64,000 nucleotides of DNA from Cyclobacteriaceae bacterium (GTDB lineage Bacteria; Bacteroidota; Bacteroidia; Cytophagales; Cyclobacteriaceae): NCBI GenBank assembly GCA_028278225.1, contig JANQEU010000104.1, positions 62,001-126,000 of the forward strand, given 5' to 3'. Shown here piece after piece: positions 34,627 through 44,465 of the stretch; position 1 is the first letter of the stretch, and each line of letters starts with the position of its first letter. A model generated the notes under the pieces. That model was not told the DNA's origin. It did not search any database and saw nothing but the letters and a program-made list of their open reading frames with translations. The translations under genes and the position numbers were made by a program.

Positions 34627-36435
34627 ATGGAAGCAATAGAACAACATTCAGCATTAAAAGGGGGTGAATTCTTAGTCAGGGAAACCGATCCCCAGGACGT
34701 ATTTATTCCGGAAGAATTTTCGGAGGAACAAAAAATGATGGCGGCCGCCACACAGGACTTCCTTGATAAAGAAATTCATCCCATCAGAGATAGAATTGAC
34801 AACCTGGAAGAGGGGCTGATGTCTTCCATCATGGAAAAAGCAGGGCAATTGGGTATTCTGGGCGTAACAATTCCGGAAGAATACGGAGGGCTGGGAATGA
34901 ATTTTAATACCAGCATGCTAATTGCAGACATCGTGGCATCTTCCGGCTCGTTCTCTACGGCTTATGGCGCCCATTCCGGTATCGGCACTCTGCCAATACT
35001 GTACTATGGCACCGAAGAGCAAAAACAAAAATACATACCGAAGCTGGCTACGGGTGAATGGAAAGCCTCATATTGTCTGACAGAGCCTGATGCCGGTTCC
35101 GACGCAAATTCCGGAAAAACCAAGGCCGTGTTGTCGGAAGATGGCAAACACTACATAATCAATGGTCAGAAAATGTGGATTTCCAATGCCGGATTCGCGG
35201 ATCTGTTTATTGTCTTTGCCAAAATTGATGATGATAAGTTTCTTACCGCTTTCCTTGTTGAAAAAACATTCGGGGGTATCAGTATGAATGACGAGGAGAG
35301 AAAGCTTGGCATCAAGGGGTCTTCTACCCGGCAGGTGTTCTTCAATGACTGCAAGGTACCGGTGGAGAATATGTTGTCCGAACGTGAAAATGGATTTAAA
35401 ATAGCGCTGAATGTCCTCAATGTTGGAAGAATAAAGCTTGGGTGCGGCGTAATCGGCGGAACCAAGGAAATAGCAAATCTATGCGTGCAGTATGCCAATG
35501 AAAGAAAGCAGTTTGGTACTCCAATTTCAAGTTTTGGCGCCATAAAGTACAAACTTGCGGAGATGGCAACTAAAACCTATGCCATTGAGTCAGCCTCCTA
35601 CAGGGCAGGTCAAAATATTGATGACAAGATTGATTCACTCATAGCTGAAGGAATGGATCCCAGTCAGGCTAAACTGAAAGGTCTCGAGCAATTTGCCATA
35701 GAAGCTGCCATCATCAAAATTCATGGATCTGAGGCTTTGGACTATGTGGTAGACGAAGGAGTTCAAATCTACGGTGGAATGGGATTTTCCGAAGAAGCAC
35801 CAATGGCCCGAGCTTACAGGGATGCCAGGATTACGAGGATCTATGAAGGCACGAATGAAATCAACCGAATACTGATTGTCGGCATGCTCATGAAAAGGGC
35901 CATGAAAGGTGAACTGGACCTTCTGGGTCCTGCCATGGCCGTTGGTAAAGAATTGACGGGTATACCTTCATTTGAAACACCGGATTTCAGTGAACCGCTG
36001 TCCGAAGAGATGGATGTGATCAAACGACTGAAAAAGACAATACTGATGGTAGCCGGAAAGGCAGCTGAAACATTCGGTCCCGGGTTGGAGCAGGAGCAGG
36101 AGATTTTGATGAATATATCGGACATGATCATCGAGGTTTATGTGGCCGAATCGACAATCCTCAGAACACAAAAGCTCATCAGCAAAACAGGTGAAGCTCA
36201 TAATGAATTGTTCATAAATATGGCAAGGAGCTACCTGACATCAGTGGTTCAGAAAATAAAATCAGCCGGTGACGAGGCTGTGGCAAGTTTCACCACAGGG
36301 GATGAGTTGAAGGTGATGCTAATGGGTATGAAGCGGTTTACAAAGATGAATCCGATCAATCACCGGGATGTTAGAAGAGCCATTGCCGATGAAATGATCC
36401 GCCAGAATAAATTCCCGTATTTACTGTACGGATAA
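34627..36435 (+). CDS. Acyl-CoA dehydrogenase, long (VLCAD/ACAD9-like) form
   Basis: 602 residues against about 380 for short acyl-CoA dehydrogenases; the extra C-terminal helical domain matches VLCAD/ACAD9-type enzymes. Visible landmarks are YCLTEPDAGSDAN (FAD/substrate site), MWISNAGFADLF, ERKQFGTPIS, YGGMGFSEEAPMARAYRDARI and the catalytic base Glu in IYEGTNEINR. The enzyme performs the first dehydrogenation of fatty acid beta-oxidation, passing electrons to ETF. No thiolase or enoyl-CoA hydratase is adjacent. Two TATGCATGCATA-like sites upstream suggest dedicated regulation. Other beta-oxidation genes would be expected elsewhere, behind the same sites. Confidence 0.95.
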   Translation: MEAIEQHSALKGGEFLVRETDPQDVFIPEEFSEEQKMMAAATQDFLDKEIHPIRDRIDNLEEGLMSSIMEKAGQLGILGVTIPEEYGGLGMNFNTSMLIADIVASSGSFSTAYGAHSGIGTLPILYYGTEEQKQKYIPKLATGEWKASYCLTEPDAGSDANSGKTKAVLSEDGKHYIINGQKMWISNAGFADLFIVFAKIDDDKFLTAFLVEKTFGGISMNDEERKLGIKGSSTRQVFFNDCKVPVENMLSERENGFKIALNVLNVGRIKLGCGVIGGTKEIANLCVQYANERKQFGTPISSFGAIKYKLAEMATKTYAIESASYRAGQNIDDKIDSLIAEGMDPSQAKLKGLEQFAIEAAIIKIHGSEALDYVVDEGVQIYGGMGFSEEAPMARAYRDARITRIYEGTNEINRILIVGMLMKRAMKGELDLLGPAMAVGKELTGIPSFETPDFSEPLSEEMDVIKRLKKTILMVAGKAAETFGPGLEQEQEILMNISDMIIEVYVAESTILRTQKLISKTGEAHNELFINMARSYLTSVVQKIKSAGDEAVASFTTGDELKVMLMGMKRFTKMNPINHRDVRRAIADEMIRQNKFPYLLYG

Positions 36436-36546
36436 AACCGGATATAATGTAATTGTCGTACAATATTAATATTGACAATTACTTTGTAATGTGTTTTCTT
36501 TCCCAATGAAAGCCCGTAATTTTATCTGAACAACAAAATCTACGGG

Positions 36547-37983
36547 ATGGAGGACTTCAAGAAAACGCTTACTACCAAAGAAAAAGCGTTACAGCTCAAT
36601 CTGGACGATAAGATCTATGGCACCATCGCGGAAATAGGAGGCGGTCAGGAAGTCGCATCTCATTTTTTTAAAGCCGGAGCAGCATCAGGCACCATTGCTA
36701 AAACAATGTCAGCATATGATATGACATTCAGCGATGCGATCTATGGAAAATCGGCGAGATACGTTTGTGAAGACAAACTATTCAAGATGCTCAACCGGGA
36801 GTACTCTCTCCTATCCCAGCGTTTGACGCCACGTGCCAAGAAGTCACACTTCTTCGCGTTTGCAAATACCGTAGAAACCATTAATTACAAAAAAACAAAC
36901 GACGGACATGGCTGGTTAGGCATCAAGTTTCAGAAACACCCATTGTCAGATCCGAATCAATGTATTATTCATGTATCTCTCAGGGATAATGACTCACAAT
37001 GGCAACAGCAGTTACTGGGTATCCTGGGTGTGAACCTCATTCATGCGTGCTACTACTCCAATGATCCCGAAGAAATAATACTGGCGCTAAGGGACAACTT
37101 GTCCCATGATCGTCTTGAAATAGACATGTTCCAGATCGCAGGCCCCGATTTCCATCATGTGGACAACAGGCTGATGAGCCTGTTACTGGTAAAAAATGGT
37201 CTGACACATGCGACCATGTTCGGGTCGGAAGGGAATGTATTGCAGGCTTCAGAGGCGCTCTACCGGAAGGATATCCTTGTGCTCAGAGGAAGATTCCGAC
37301 CAGTCACTTTGGTTAATGTTGACATGATGCTAAATGGAATGCGGAAATTCCTGAAAGAAGATGATGTGGACCGTGATAATGTCATAGCATTAACGGAATT
37401 GACACTGAATGACCTGACATTGGAGGGTGAGGTGGACGAAACAGACTTTCTTGACAGGGTTGATCTGCTATGTTCCCTCGGGCAAACGGTGTTGATATCC
37501 AATTATCAGGAGCACTACAAGCTCGCGGCCTACCTTTCAAAAATCACAAAAAGGAATAAAATAGGGATCATAGCAGGCGTCAGTAACCTGGAACGTATCT
37601 TCGATGAATCATATTATGAAAACCTCAATGGTGGCATTCTGGAGTCATTTGGTAGGTTGTTCGGCAGTAATGTGAAGTTGTATGTATACCCTGCGAAGAT
37701 CAATGGCAAGATCATCACGGTCAAAGATTTCAAACCACCTGTCCATCTCAAAAATCTGTATAATTATTTTATCGACAATGACCGGATAACGGAAGTCGAA
37801 AATGCGAATACCGAGCATTTGCATATTATGTCGGATGACATCCTCAAGATGATTCAAACGGATGAAAGTGGCTGGGAAGAATATGTACCAAGGAAGGTCG
37901 CGGAGATCATTAGAAAGGAACATATGTTTAACCTGCCCTTTCATGTGAAATCTGACGAAGAAGAAGATTTGGTAAATCAGTAG
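36547..37983 (+). CDS. Conserved protein of uncertain function, about 478 residues
   Basis: Recognisable features: LDDKIYGTIAEIGGGQEVASHFFKAGAASGTIAKTMSAYD near the N-terminus, KSHFFAFANTVETINYKK, GHGWLGIKFQ, LGVNLIHACYY and LEIDMFQIAGPDFHHVDNRLMSLLLVKNGLTHA. I recall highly similar proteins in many Bacteroidota and cyanobacteria that carry automatic names such as nicotinate-nucleotide adenylyltransferase; I see no HxGH/KFSFT-type nucleotidyltransferase motifs here, so that name looks doubtful. No signal peptide or TM segment. It follows the acyl-CoA dehydrogenase by 111 bp on the same strand. The strong conservation suggests a core metabolic or redox role, but the reaction is unknown. Confidence 0.8.
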   Translation: MEDFKKTLTTKEKALQLNLDDKIYGTIAEIGGGQEVASHFFKAGAASGTIAKTMSAYDMTFSDAIYGKSARYVCEDKLFKMLNREYSLLSQRLTPRAKKSHFFAFANTVETINYKKTNDGHGWLGIKFQKHPLSDPNQCIIHVSLRDNDSQWQQQLLGILGVNLIHACYYSNDPEEIILALRDNLSHDRLEIDMFQIAGPDFHHVDNRLMSLLLVKNGLTHATMFGSEGNVLQASEALYRKDILVLRGRFRPVTLVNVDMMLNGMRKFLKEDDVDRDNVIALTELTLNDLTLEGEVDETDFLDRVDLLCSLGQTVLISNYQEHYKLAAYLSKITKRNKIGIIAGVSNLERIFDESYYENLNGGILESFGRLFGSNVKLYVYPAKINGKIITVKDFKPPVHLKNLYNYFIDNDRITEVENANTEHLHIMSDDILKMIQTDESGWEEYVPRKVAEIIRKEHMFNLPFHVKSDEEEDLVNQ

Positions 37984-38036
37984 AAAACACCTTTTCCCTC
38001 AAAATTTTATAAGGGTCAGACTAAACCAATTTATTA

Positions 38037-38044
38037 TATCTTTG
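38037..38044 (+). promoter_or_regulatory. Putative -7 element upstream of the NSS transporter
   Basis: TATCTTTG, a perfect match to TAnnTTTG, ends 19 nt before the ATG at 38063, implying a very short 5' leader. No clear -33 TTG is present. Confidence 0.45.
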
Positions 38045-38062
38045 GCGCTAAATTTTTGAGAA

Positions 38063-39460
38063 ATGGCGACAGCTAACAGAGGTGCGTTTTCTAACAGGCT
38101 GGGATTTATTCTTGCGGCGGCAGGATCGGCAGTGGGTCTTGGAAACATCTGGAGATTTCCATTTGAAGTGGGACTCGGCGGTGGGGCTGCCTTCGTGGTG
38201 ATGTACCTTTTGTTTTGTTTTTTGCTATGCTTTCCGGTGATGGTTACGGAAGTGGCTATCGGCCGGAAAACACAAAAAAACGCTATTGGGGCCTTTAACG
38301 GCCTTGGTTTCAAAAACTGGAATTTTGTGGGTAAGATCGGCATCCTGGCAGGTATATTGATCTTATCCTATTACAATGTGATCGCCGGGTGGACCATTGG
38401 TTATTTTATTGAAATGGTGTCCGGGAACTTCGGGATAAGTAAGGTTTTTGGGTCATACACATCGGATATCCTCAAAGTTGGGATCTATGCCGTCATTTTC
38501 ATGTCCTTCACATCTTACTTCGTGAGTAAAGGCATCTCCGGAGGCATAGAGAAACTGGCCAAGGTGCTGATGCCGTCACTGATTTTCATGATCCTGTGTG
38601 TGGTGATTTATTCCTTTACCCTCCCCAATGCCATGGAGGGCGTTAAGTTTTACCTTATCCCTGATATTTCCGAAATGAATGCAAGCGTCGTCAGCGGGGC
38701 TTTGAGACAGGCCTTTTTCTCCCTTTCACTGGGGATGGGGGCACTGATCACATATGGCAGTTACCTTTCAAGAAATGACAATATTGTTTCGTCATCCGCT
38801 TTTATCACCCTGGCAGATGTGGGAATAGCATTTATTGCGGGGTTCATGATTTTTCCGCTTGTCGCTTACAACAATGGCGGCGATATGAGCATGGTACAAT
38901 CCGATCAGGCCGGACCAGGTCTCATCTTTGTCACGCTACCAGGTATTTTCGAGACGCTAGGACCGGGATTGGGCGCTTTTGTGGGCGGCTTCTTTTTTCT
39001 ACTCCTTTCATTTGCGGCGTTGACCTCCACGGTTTCGCTTCTGGAAGTACCCGTTTCTTACGCTGTAGATGAATTGGGAATGAAAAGGCAACGAAGTGTT
39101 ATACTGGTAGCTGCCCTGATCTTTGTGGTCGGTATCCCTTCCCTGCTGGGAAATGGTGCCTCCGATTTTTTCACCAACTGGTTTAAAATGCCGGGCGGAT
39201 CCACTGATTTTACGACTCTCGCCATTCTGACCACTGACGTCCTCCTGCTGATAGGTGGCTTTTGCATTGTGCTGTTTGCCTCATACATCTGGAGAAAGGA
39301 GAATCTGCATCAGGAGCTGGCCAGCGGTTATGAGGGCTATCTGGGAAGTTTCGCGCACAAATTCCTGAACTTCACCATCTGCTATCTTTCACCAATCCTG
39401 CTCGGGCTCCTTTTCGTTGTAGTGTTCCTGAATAATTACTTCGGTATTTCCCTGATTTAA
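38063..39460 (+). CDS. Sodium-dependent transporter, NSS/SNF family
   Basis: 465 residues with about eleven to twelve hydrophobic segments. The N-terminus carries the family signature RLGFILAAAGSAVGLGNIWRFPFEVG, which forms the Na+ and substrate sites in LeuT-like transporters. TM segments continue with VMVTEVAIGRKTQKN and AFFSLSLGMGALITYGSYLS (the TM6 region). The protein should take up an amino acid or similar solute with Na+ at the inner membrane; the substrate cannot be deduced. Its TAA stop overlaps that of the convergent neighbour through a shared TTAA (39457-39460). Confidence 0.95.
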   Translation: MATANRGAFSNRLGFILAAAGSAVGLGNIWRFPFEVGLGGGAAFVVMYLLFCFLLCFPVMVTEVAIGRKTQKNAIGAFNGLGFKNWNFVGKIGILAGILILSYYNVIAGWTIGYFIEMVSGNFGISKVFGSYTSDILKVGIYAVIFMSFTSYFVSKGISGGIEKLAKVLMPSLIFMILCVVIYSFTLPNAMEGVKFYLIPDISEMNASVVSGALRQAFFSLSLGMGALITYGSYLSRNDNIVSSSAFITLADVGIAFIAGFMIFPLVAYNNGGDMSMVQSDQAGPGLIFVTLPGIFETLGPGLGAFVGGFFFLLLSFAALTSTVSLLEVPVSYAVDELGMKRQRSVILVAALIFVVGIPSLLGNGASDFFTNWFKMPGGSTDFTTLAILTTDVLLLIGGFCIVLFASYIWRKENLHQELASGYEGYLGSFAHKFLNFTICYLSPILLGLLFVVVFLNNYFGISLI

Positions 39461-40248
39461 TATCGTTCCTTGGTAAATATTCCAGGGTCCCTGCCATCAA
39501 AATAGATAACATAATCACCCGGCCAGAGTTTGCTTACATCTACTTCTGTACCTTCTCCGCTTAGAACCAGCTTGCTGTTTTGATCAAAGATCTCATAGTG
39601 TGCGGCCCTGGAAAACCGGATCATTCTTTTGGTTTTTTTGGGGGTGAAGGTGACCGGTTCCGGATAGTGATCGTAATCAGCCTCATTGGAAATTAAATAT
39701 TTGCCATTTCCAAATTCATACTTTACACGATACTTGTTGCCGCCTTCATCCAGTATGGGAAGAAATGCATATTCGGCTTTCTCAAAAGTTCCTTTGGCCT
39801 TTTCGGAATGAATGTCTATCCAGATGCCGTTCTGGAGTTTTTCTACAATGTAATTACCTGTTTCACGCTCTCCTTCAGTTGTCCATGATAATCCCGCCTC
39901 ACTCAGTGTGACATCCGTAAACTTGTATGCCGTATGGAAAAAGATCGCATCCGGATTGATGATAATCGGGTTGCAAAGCGAATCATCACTTATGATCCTG
40001 ATCGTTACAGGAGTGTACAAATCATTTTTTTCAAAATCAAGCTTTAACGCACTCAGATCATAATTGAGCTCCTGGCGCTCGTTATTTACATAGATGGATC
40101 GAACACAAAATGACTTTGTGGTCGGACGGTAAGGATTCTGAATAAACAGTGATTTACCCTGATACACACCTATCACCTCCACTTCAACAGGATCTTGTGA
40201 ACCCAAAATGAACAGGACAAAAGGTAAAATACTTAAAAAATTCATCAC
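39457..40248 (-). CDS. Exported protein with FnIII-like repeat and sorting-domain-like C-terminus
   Basis: 263 residues; a short leader (MMNFLSILPFVLFILGSQ) suggests export. I do not recognise the family. Residues about 118-170 read LSEAGLSWTTEGERETGNYIVEKLQNGIWIDI, an FnIII-like pattern common in Bacteroidota surface proteins. The last 50 residues (AHYEIFDQNSKLVLSGE...VDVSKLWPGDYVIYFDGRDPGIFTK) resemble the type A C-terminal sorting domain of type IX secretion substrates, though the protein is small for that and ends quickly. It ends convergently with the transporter gene with a shared TTAA. Confidence 0.65.
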   Translation of the reverse strand: MMNFLSILPFVLFILGSQDPVEVEVIGVYQGKSLFIQNPYRPTTKSFCVRSIYVNNERQELNYDLSALKLDFEKNDLYTPVTIRIISDDSLCNPIIINPDAIFFHTAYKFTDVTLSEAGLSWTTEGERETGNYIVEKLQNGIWIDIHSEKAKGTFEKAEYAFLPILDEGGNKYRVKYEFGNGKYLISNEADYDHYPEPVTFTPKKTKRMIRFSRAAHYEIFDQNSKLVLSGEGTEVDVSKLWPGDYVIYFDGRDPGIFTKERY

Positions 40249-40425
40249 CTGAGATTATCCAAGAGAAAGATAGGATTTTTCTTACAATAAGTATGCAAAA
40301 CACACCACCATGTACGTTTTAACTGAATTTTTCGGTTAATTGTAAAAAAAATTATACGCCTTAAAACTTCTTAAATACCTTAATTTCTTTTAACTTATAT
40401 ACTTTGACGTAATCCTCTTTAAAAC

Positions 40426-41319
40426 ATGAAACTCATTCTAAGTTTATGCTCAATAATAACGCTGGCACTGCTATGGTCTTATAAACCTGCGCAAAAGAAG
40501 CCGGTGAACCTGGAAGGTTCCTGGGAAATTGTGTCGTACATCGACCATGAGTCCGGTGGAACAGAATGGCTGACATACGGGCCCGAGATCATTAAACAAA
40601 AGCATATTACGCCTACTCACTTTAACTGGATCATGTACGATAAGGATAGGGATATGCTCATAGGTCTTGGAGGAGGCACATACAAAATCGATGAAGCAGG
40701 AAACTATATTGAAAACATCGACTATTTCTATCCCCCGGGGTCAAGCGAACTGGGGCAGTCCATTCCATTTACTGTTGATTTTAAAAAGGGCAACTGGTAT
40801 CACACCGGTTATGCAAAAAGAATGGAAATCAATGGTTTGGGTTTGATCATTTCCACGGATTCCGTGAAGATTGAAGAGATATGGAGCCCGATCATTCCTA
40901 AGTATGACAACAAGAAAGGACTTATCGGTTCCTGGACGCTTGAGACATTCAGACATAAAAGCGACGAACCGTATCAGGACTATCCAAAATACATGGGTTA
41001 TCTTAAAATGTTGACTTCAACGCACTTTGTCTGGATTCAATACAATAAAGAAGGTGATGAAATTTTTGCGGCCGGATCCGGTCCCTATCAGTATGATGGA
41101 AAGTCATACATCGAAACTTTGAACGTCATTCACCCCTCTGACGATCCGGTCAAGGATAAAACGATCGTTTTTGAAATCGAATTGAGTGATTACAAATGGA
41201 AGCACTTTGGATATGTCCCTCGTGATGACGGAATGCCGGATAGTGATGACAATATGATCGATGAGTTTTGGATCCCCTATTCTGCGGACATTGATGATGA
41301 AACCGCTTTTATTGAGTGA
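40426..41319 (+). CDS. Exported protein with two tandem lipocalin-like domains
   Basis: 297 residues with a signal-like N-terminus ([19 protein letters not shown]). The rest is an internal duplication. Copy 1 (about 30-158): [56 protein letters not shown]. Copy 2 (about 166-287): [56 protein letters not shown]. Each unit looks like a small lipocalin-like (DUF4488-type) barrel that opens with GSW, as in ligand-binding barrels. The 3' end overlaps msrA on the other strand by 43 bp. The ligand is unknown; a lipid or small hydrophobic molecule is the usual guess for this fold. Confidence 0.72.
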   Translation: MKLILSLCSIITLALLWSYKPAQKKPVNLEGSWEIVSYIDHESGGTEWLTYGPEIIKQKHITPTHFNWIMYDKDRDMLIGLGGGTYKIDEAGNYIENIDYFYPPGSSELGQSIPFTVDFKKGNWYHTGYAKRMEINGLGLIISTDSVKIEEIWSPIIPKYDNKKGLIGSWTLETFRHKSDEPYQDYPKYMGYLKMLTSTHFVWIQYNKEGDEIFAAGSGPYQYDGKSYIETLNVIHPSDDPVKDKTIVFEIELSDYKWKHFGYVPRDDGMPDSDDNMIDEFWIPYSADIDDETAFIE

Positions 41320-41843
41320 TCTAGTTTGTCCTTAAAAACCTCTTTAAATTTCTCAACCTTAGGAGTTATCACAAAATTGCAATAGGGCTGAGATCCGTTG
41401 TTGTCATAATAGTTTTGGTGATAATTCTCCGCTTCATAGAAAGCCTCAAACGGTGCAATCTCTGTCACTATCGGATCAATCCATGCTCCCGATTTGTTGA
41501 GCTTATCTTTATAGGCTGTAGCCAGATCTCGTTGTTCTTCGTTATGATAAAAAATAGCGGAACGATACATAGTACCCACATCATTACCCTGCCTGTTCAA
41601 TGTGGTCGGATCATGGGTTTTCCAAAAGATTTCCAATAGATCCTTATATGGGATCACATTCGGGTCAAATTCTATCTGAACTACTTCCGCATGTCCCGTG
41701 GATCCACTACAAACTTCACGGTACGTGGGATTCGCGACATTTCCTCCGGAATATCCCGATTTTACACTTTTCACACCTTTCAGTCTCTGAAATATGGCTT
41801 CCGTGCACCAAAAGCAGCCGGCTCCAAATGTTGCTATCTCCAT
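41277..41843 (-). CDS. msrA: Peptide methionine sulfoxide reductase A
   Basis: 188 residues. The catalytic motif [10 protein letters not shown] sits at residues 7-16 (active-site Cys10), and the segments [33 protein letters not shown] and [23 protein letters not shown] are those of canonical MsrA. It reduces methionine-S-sulfoxide in proteins and free methionine, repairing oxidative damage in the cytoplasm; no signal peptide is present. The C-terminal tail is longer than usual and overlaps the end of the convergent gene by 43 bp. Confidence 0.96.
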   Translation of the reverse strand: MEIATFGAGCFWCTEAIFQRLKGVKSVKSGYSGGNVANPTYREVCSGSTGHAEVVQIEFDPNVIPYKDLLEIFWKTHDPTTLNRQGNDVGTMYRSAIFYHNEEQRDLATAYKDKLNKSGAWIDPIVTEIAPFEAFYEAENYHQNYYDNNGSQPYCNFVITPKVEKFKEVFKDKLDHSIKAVSSSMSAE

Positions 41844-41920
41844 TATTGAATGACAATTATGTTGTTAAAACCTGAAATTGTGAAATTAGTTCATTGCAAA
41901 ATAATTAAATCCGGTATCGC

Positions 41921-41953
41921 TTGAATATTTACCTTATCGGATTCTTATCTTCG
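41921..41953 (+). promoter_or_regulatory. Putative promoter upstream of the Omp85-type barrel gene
   Basis: TTG at 41921-41923 and TATCTTCG at 41946-41953 resemble the Bacteroidota -33/-7 pair, with 22 bp between. The -7 box has one mismatch to TAnnTTTG. Confidence 0.4.
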
Positions 41954-41978
41954 AAGGCTGGAAACGACCTGATACCTG

Positions 41979-43067
41979 GTGATTCAATTATTTCGACATC
42001 ATTTCAGATTTTTCATAAAGGCCTTATCGGTCCTTACCTTTTTCCTGGCTCTTACCACCGGAGTGCAGTCACAAGGGAAAATCGGAGATAGCTGGATCGT
42101 GCTTCCCGTAATATTCTCCTCCCCGGAGACAAGTTTAGGTTTTGGTGCATCCGCCATGCACTATTTCCGGACGGATACCGTTTCAGGTACCAGGCCGTCC
42201 AATTTCAGAGGGGTCCTGATCTACACGCTTGAGAACCAGCTACTGTCCGAGCTCCCGGTTGAGTTATTTTTTCAAAACGAATATTGGCTCTCATTCGAGC
42301 TGAAGTATTTCATTTATCCCTTCAAATACTTCGGTACAGGAAATAAAATTGATATAGAGCAGTCTGATAGCTATGATGTCACTTTCTTCAGATCCGAGGG
42401 AAGAGCATTAAAAAGTATTGGAAAATTCAGCTATTTAGGACCATCTTTCAGTTTTACGGAATACATTGATATCAGGCGTACTTCCGAAAATGGTATTCTG
42501 CTGGACAACACCCTCGGATTTAAGACCGGAACGGTATCCGGCCTGGGATTCGGATATATCCTGGACAGGAGGAACAACGTCTTTTGCCCCAATGCAGGGC
42601 ATTATCTTGAGATCAACCTGGTCAACTACGGAATGCATTTTGGAAGTAATTATTCATTTACCGACCTGATTGTTGAAGCAAGAAAATATAGGAGTTCAGG
42701 AAAGTGGGAATTAGCGATTCAGCTATATCAAAATTCACAGTTTGGTGACGTACCATTCTATAACCTGGCCCAGCTGGGAGGTTCTACGCGCATGAGGGGA
42801 TACTTTAAAGGCGCGTACCGGGATGTTCATTTTTCCACTTTCCAGTATGAACTCAGGTATAAAGCAATCTGGCGATTAGTTCTCTCCACGTTTGGATCGA
42901 TCGGTTCCGTTTCCTCCGAGCCCGTAAAAAATCACAAATGGCTGGCTAGTACCGGAATCGGGATCAGGTATGAGATAGACCCGAAAGAAAGAATAAGGAT
43001 ACGGGCGGATTATGCCATTGGCAAAGGTACAAGTGGTTTTTACATCAACATAAATGAAGCATTTTGA
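41979..43067 (+). CDS. Omp85/BamA-type outer-membrane barrel protein without POTRA domains
   Basis: 362 residues with an apparent GTG start and a signal peptide (ALSVLTFFLALTTGVQSQ). The mature protein consists of amphipathic strands and includes the segment GGSTRMRGYFKGAYRD, which corresponds to the VRGY/F motif of the Omp85 superfamily lid loop, and a final strand ending in Phe. It is too short to hold POTRA domains, so it belongs to the surface-antigen (D15-like) barrels rather than to BamA itself. It may translocate or insert other proteins or act as a pore. The downstream MATE gene overlaps its stop codon. Confidence 0.82.
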   Translation: MIQLFRHHFRFFIKALSVLTFFLALTTGVQSQGKIGDSWIVLPVIFSSPETSLGFGASAMHYFRTDTVSGTRPSNFRGVLIYTLENQLLSELPVELFFQNEYWLSFELKYFIYPFKYFGTGNKIDIEQSDSYDVTFFRSEGRALKSIGKFSYLGPSFSFTEYIDIRRTSENGILLDNTLGFKTGTVSGLGFGYILDRRNNVFCPNAGHYLEINLVNYGMHFGSNYSFTDLIVEARKYRSSGKWELAIQLYQNSQFGDVPFYNLAQLGGSTRMRGYFKGAYRDVHFSTFQYELRYKAIWRLVLSTFGSIGSVSSEPVKNHKWLASTGIGIRYEIDPKERIRIRADYAIGKGTSGFYININEAF

Positions 43068-44422
43068 GTAAGAGAAGAGACCTTACCCAGGGCTCCATTC
43101 CGTTAAACCTGCTAAACTTGACACTTCCGATGATGTTAGGTATCCTGAGCATGGTAGCTTTCAATCTCGTGGACACCTTTTTCGTTGGAAAGCTGGGTAA
43201 AACCCAACTAGCAGCCCTGAGCTTTACATTTCCCGTGATAATGGTAATATTCAGTATCGTGCAGGGTCTGGGAATCGGGGCAACGGCCCTCATCTCCAGG
43301 TCTTACGGCAAAAAAGATATGGAAAAAGCGCAGCGGGAAACGACAGACAGCCTTGCCCTGTCCGTAATAATTGCCGGGGCATTCGTCATCATTGGACTGG
43401 CCACCGTCAAACCCACATTCATACTCCTTGGCGCCAGTGAAGAGATCCTGCCCTATGTGACGGAATACATGACCGTATGGTACATCGCTATACTGTTTGT
43501 CATCGTTCCGTTCGTTGGAAACAGTGCCATAAGAGCAACCGGTGACGCCCGCACTCCGAGTATGATCATGATGTTCGCAGTGATTGTAAATGCGATCCTC
43601 GATCCCCTGCTCATATTCGGAATGGGTCCTTTCCCGGAGTTAGGTTTGAAGGGGGCGGCATACGCGACTGCCATTTCAAGGGCCATGACAATGGTTTTAT
43701 CCATTACGGTTCTTTACTTCCGGGAAAAGCTGATCACATTCAAGATCCCGTCATGGAGTGTACTGTATGGTTGCTGGAAGGCTATTCTTTTCATAGGTCT
43801 GCCCTCGGGACTTTCCCGAATGATCATTCCACTTATAACAGGTATTGTAACATTTCTGCTCTCAAAGCATGGAGAATCAGCGGTTGCGGCTTTTGGAGTA
43901 GGTTCCCGAATTGAATTTCTTGCGATGAGTATCCTGATAGCTTTGTCGGTATCAATAGGTCCGTTTACAGGACAGAATTTCGGAGCCACGCGTTTTGACC
44001 GTATCACAAAAGGTATTAAGCTTTCCAATTCCTTTTCCATAGCATGGGGGCTTTTGATGTTCCTGCTGCTGTACTTTTTATCGGAAAGAATTGCCTTACT
44101 TTTCAGCAAAGATGTTGAGGTGGTCCGTGATACAGTGCTCTTCCTGTCAATTGTGCCTATTGGGTTTGGCTTTCGCGGGATTGGACAAATAGTCAACAGC
44201 AACCTGAATACGCTCAACAAACCGATCCACGCATCGGCTATCATTATCATCCAAATGGTTTTCATCTGTATCCCTCTTCTCTATCTTGGATCAGAATTTG
44301 ACGGCATCCGTGGTATTTTTCTGGCCGTAACCGTCACTTATATTTCTGGAGGAATAATTTCCTGGGTCGTCAACAGGAAAGTTTTGGCCAAATTGTCTCA
44401 TTCTATGTCAAATGTTTCCTGA
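43064..44422 (+). CDS. MATE-family efflux transporter
   Basis: 452 residues with about twelve TM segments in two homologous halves (LTLPMMLGILSMVAFNLVDTFFVGKLG in the first, WKAILFIGLPSGLSRMIIPLITGIVTFLL in the second). These and the conserved GNSAIRATGDARTPS segment mark it as a multidrug and toxin extrusion transporter that expels cationic compounds with Na+ or H+. It seems to start at TTG, overlapping the upstream stop as TTGA, since the first ATG downstream would cut into TM1. Coupling to an outer-membrane barrel gene is unusual. Confidence 0.92.
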   Translation: MSKRRDLTQGSIPLNLLNLTLPMMLGILSMVAFNLVDTFFVGKLGKTQLAALSFTFPVIMVIFSIVQGLGIGATALISRSYGKKDMEKAQRETTDSLALSVIIAGAFVIIGLATVKPTFILLGASEEILPYVTEYMTVWYIAILFVIVPFVGNSAIRATGDARTPSMIMMFAVIVNAILDPLLIFGMGPFPELGLKGAAYATAISRAMTMVLSITVLYFREKLITFKIPSWSVLYGCWKAILFIGLPSGLSRMIIPLITGIVTFLLSKHGESAVAAFGVGSRIEFLAMSILIALSVSIGPFTGQNFGATRFDRITKGIKLSNSFSIAWGLLMFLLLYFLSERIALLFSKDVEVVRDTVLFLSIVPIGFGFRGIGQIVNSNLNTLNKPIHASAIIIIQMVFICIPLLYLGSEFDGIRGIFLAVTVTYISGGIISWVVNRKVLAKLSHSMSNVS

Positions 44423-44465
44423 TGACCTCTTTTATTCTTAAGTTTAACGACCATAATTTTAGTCC

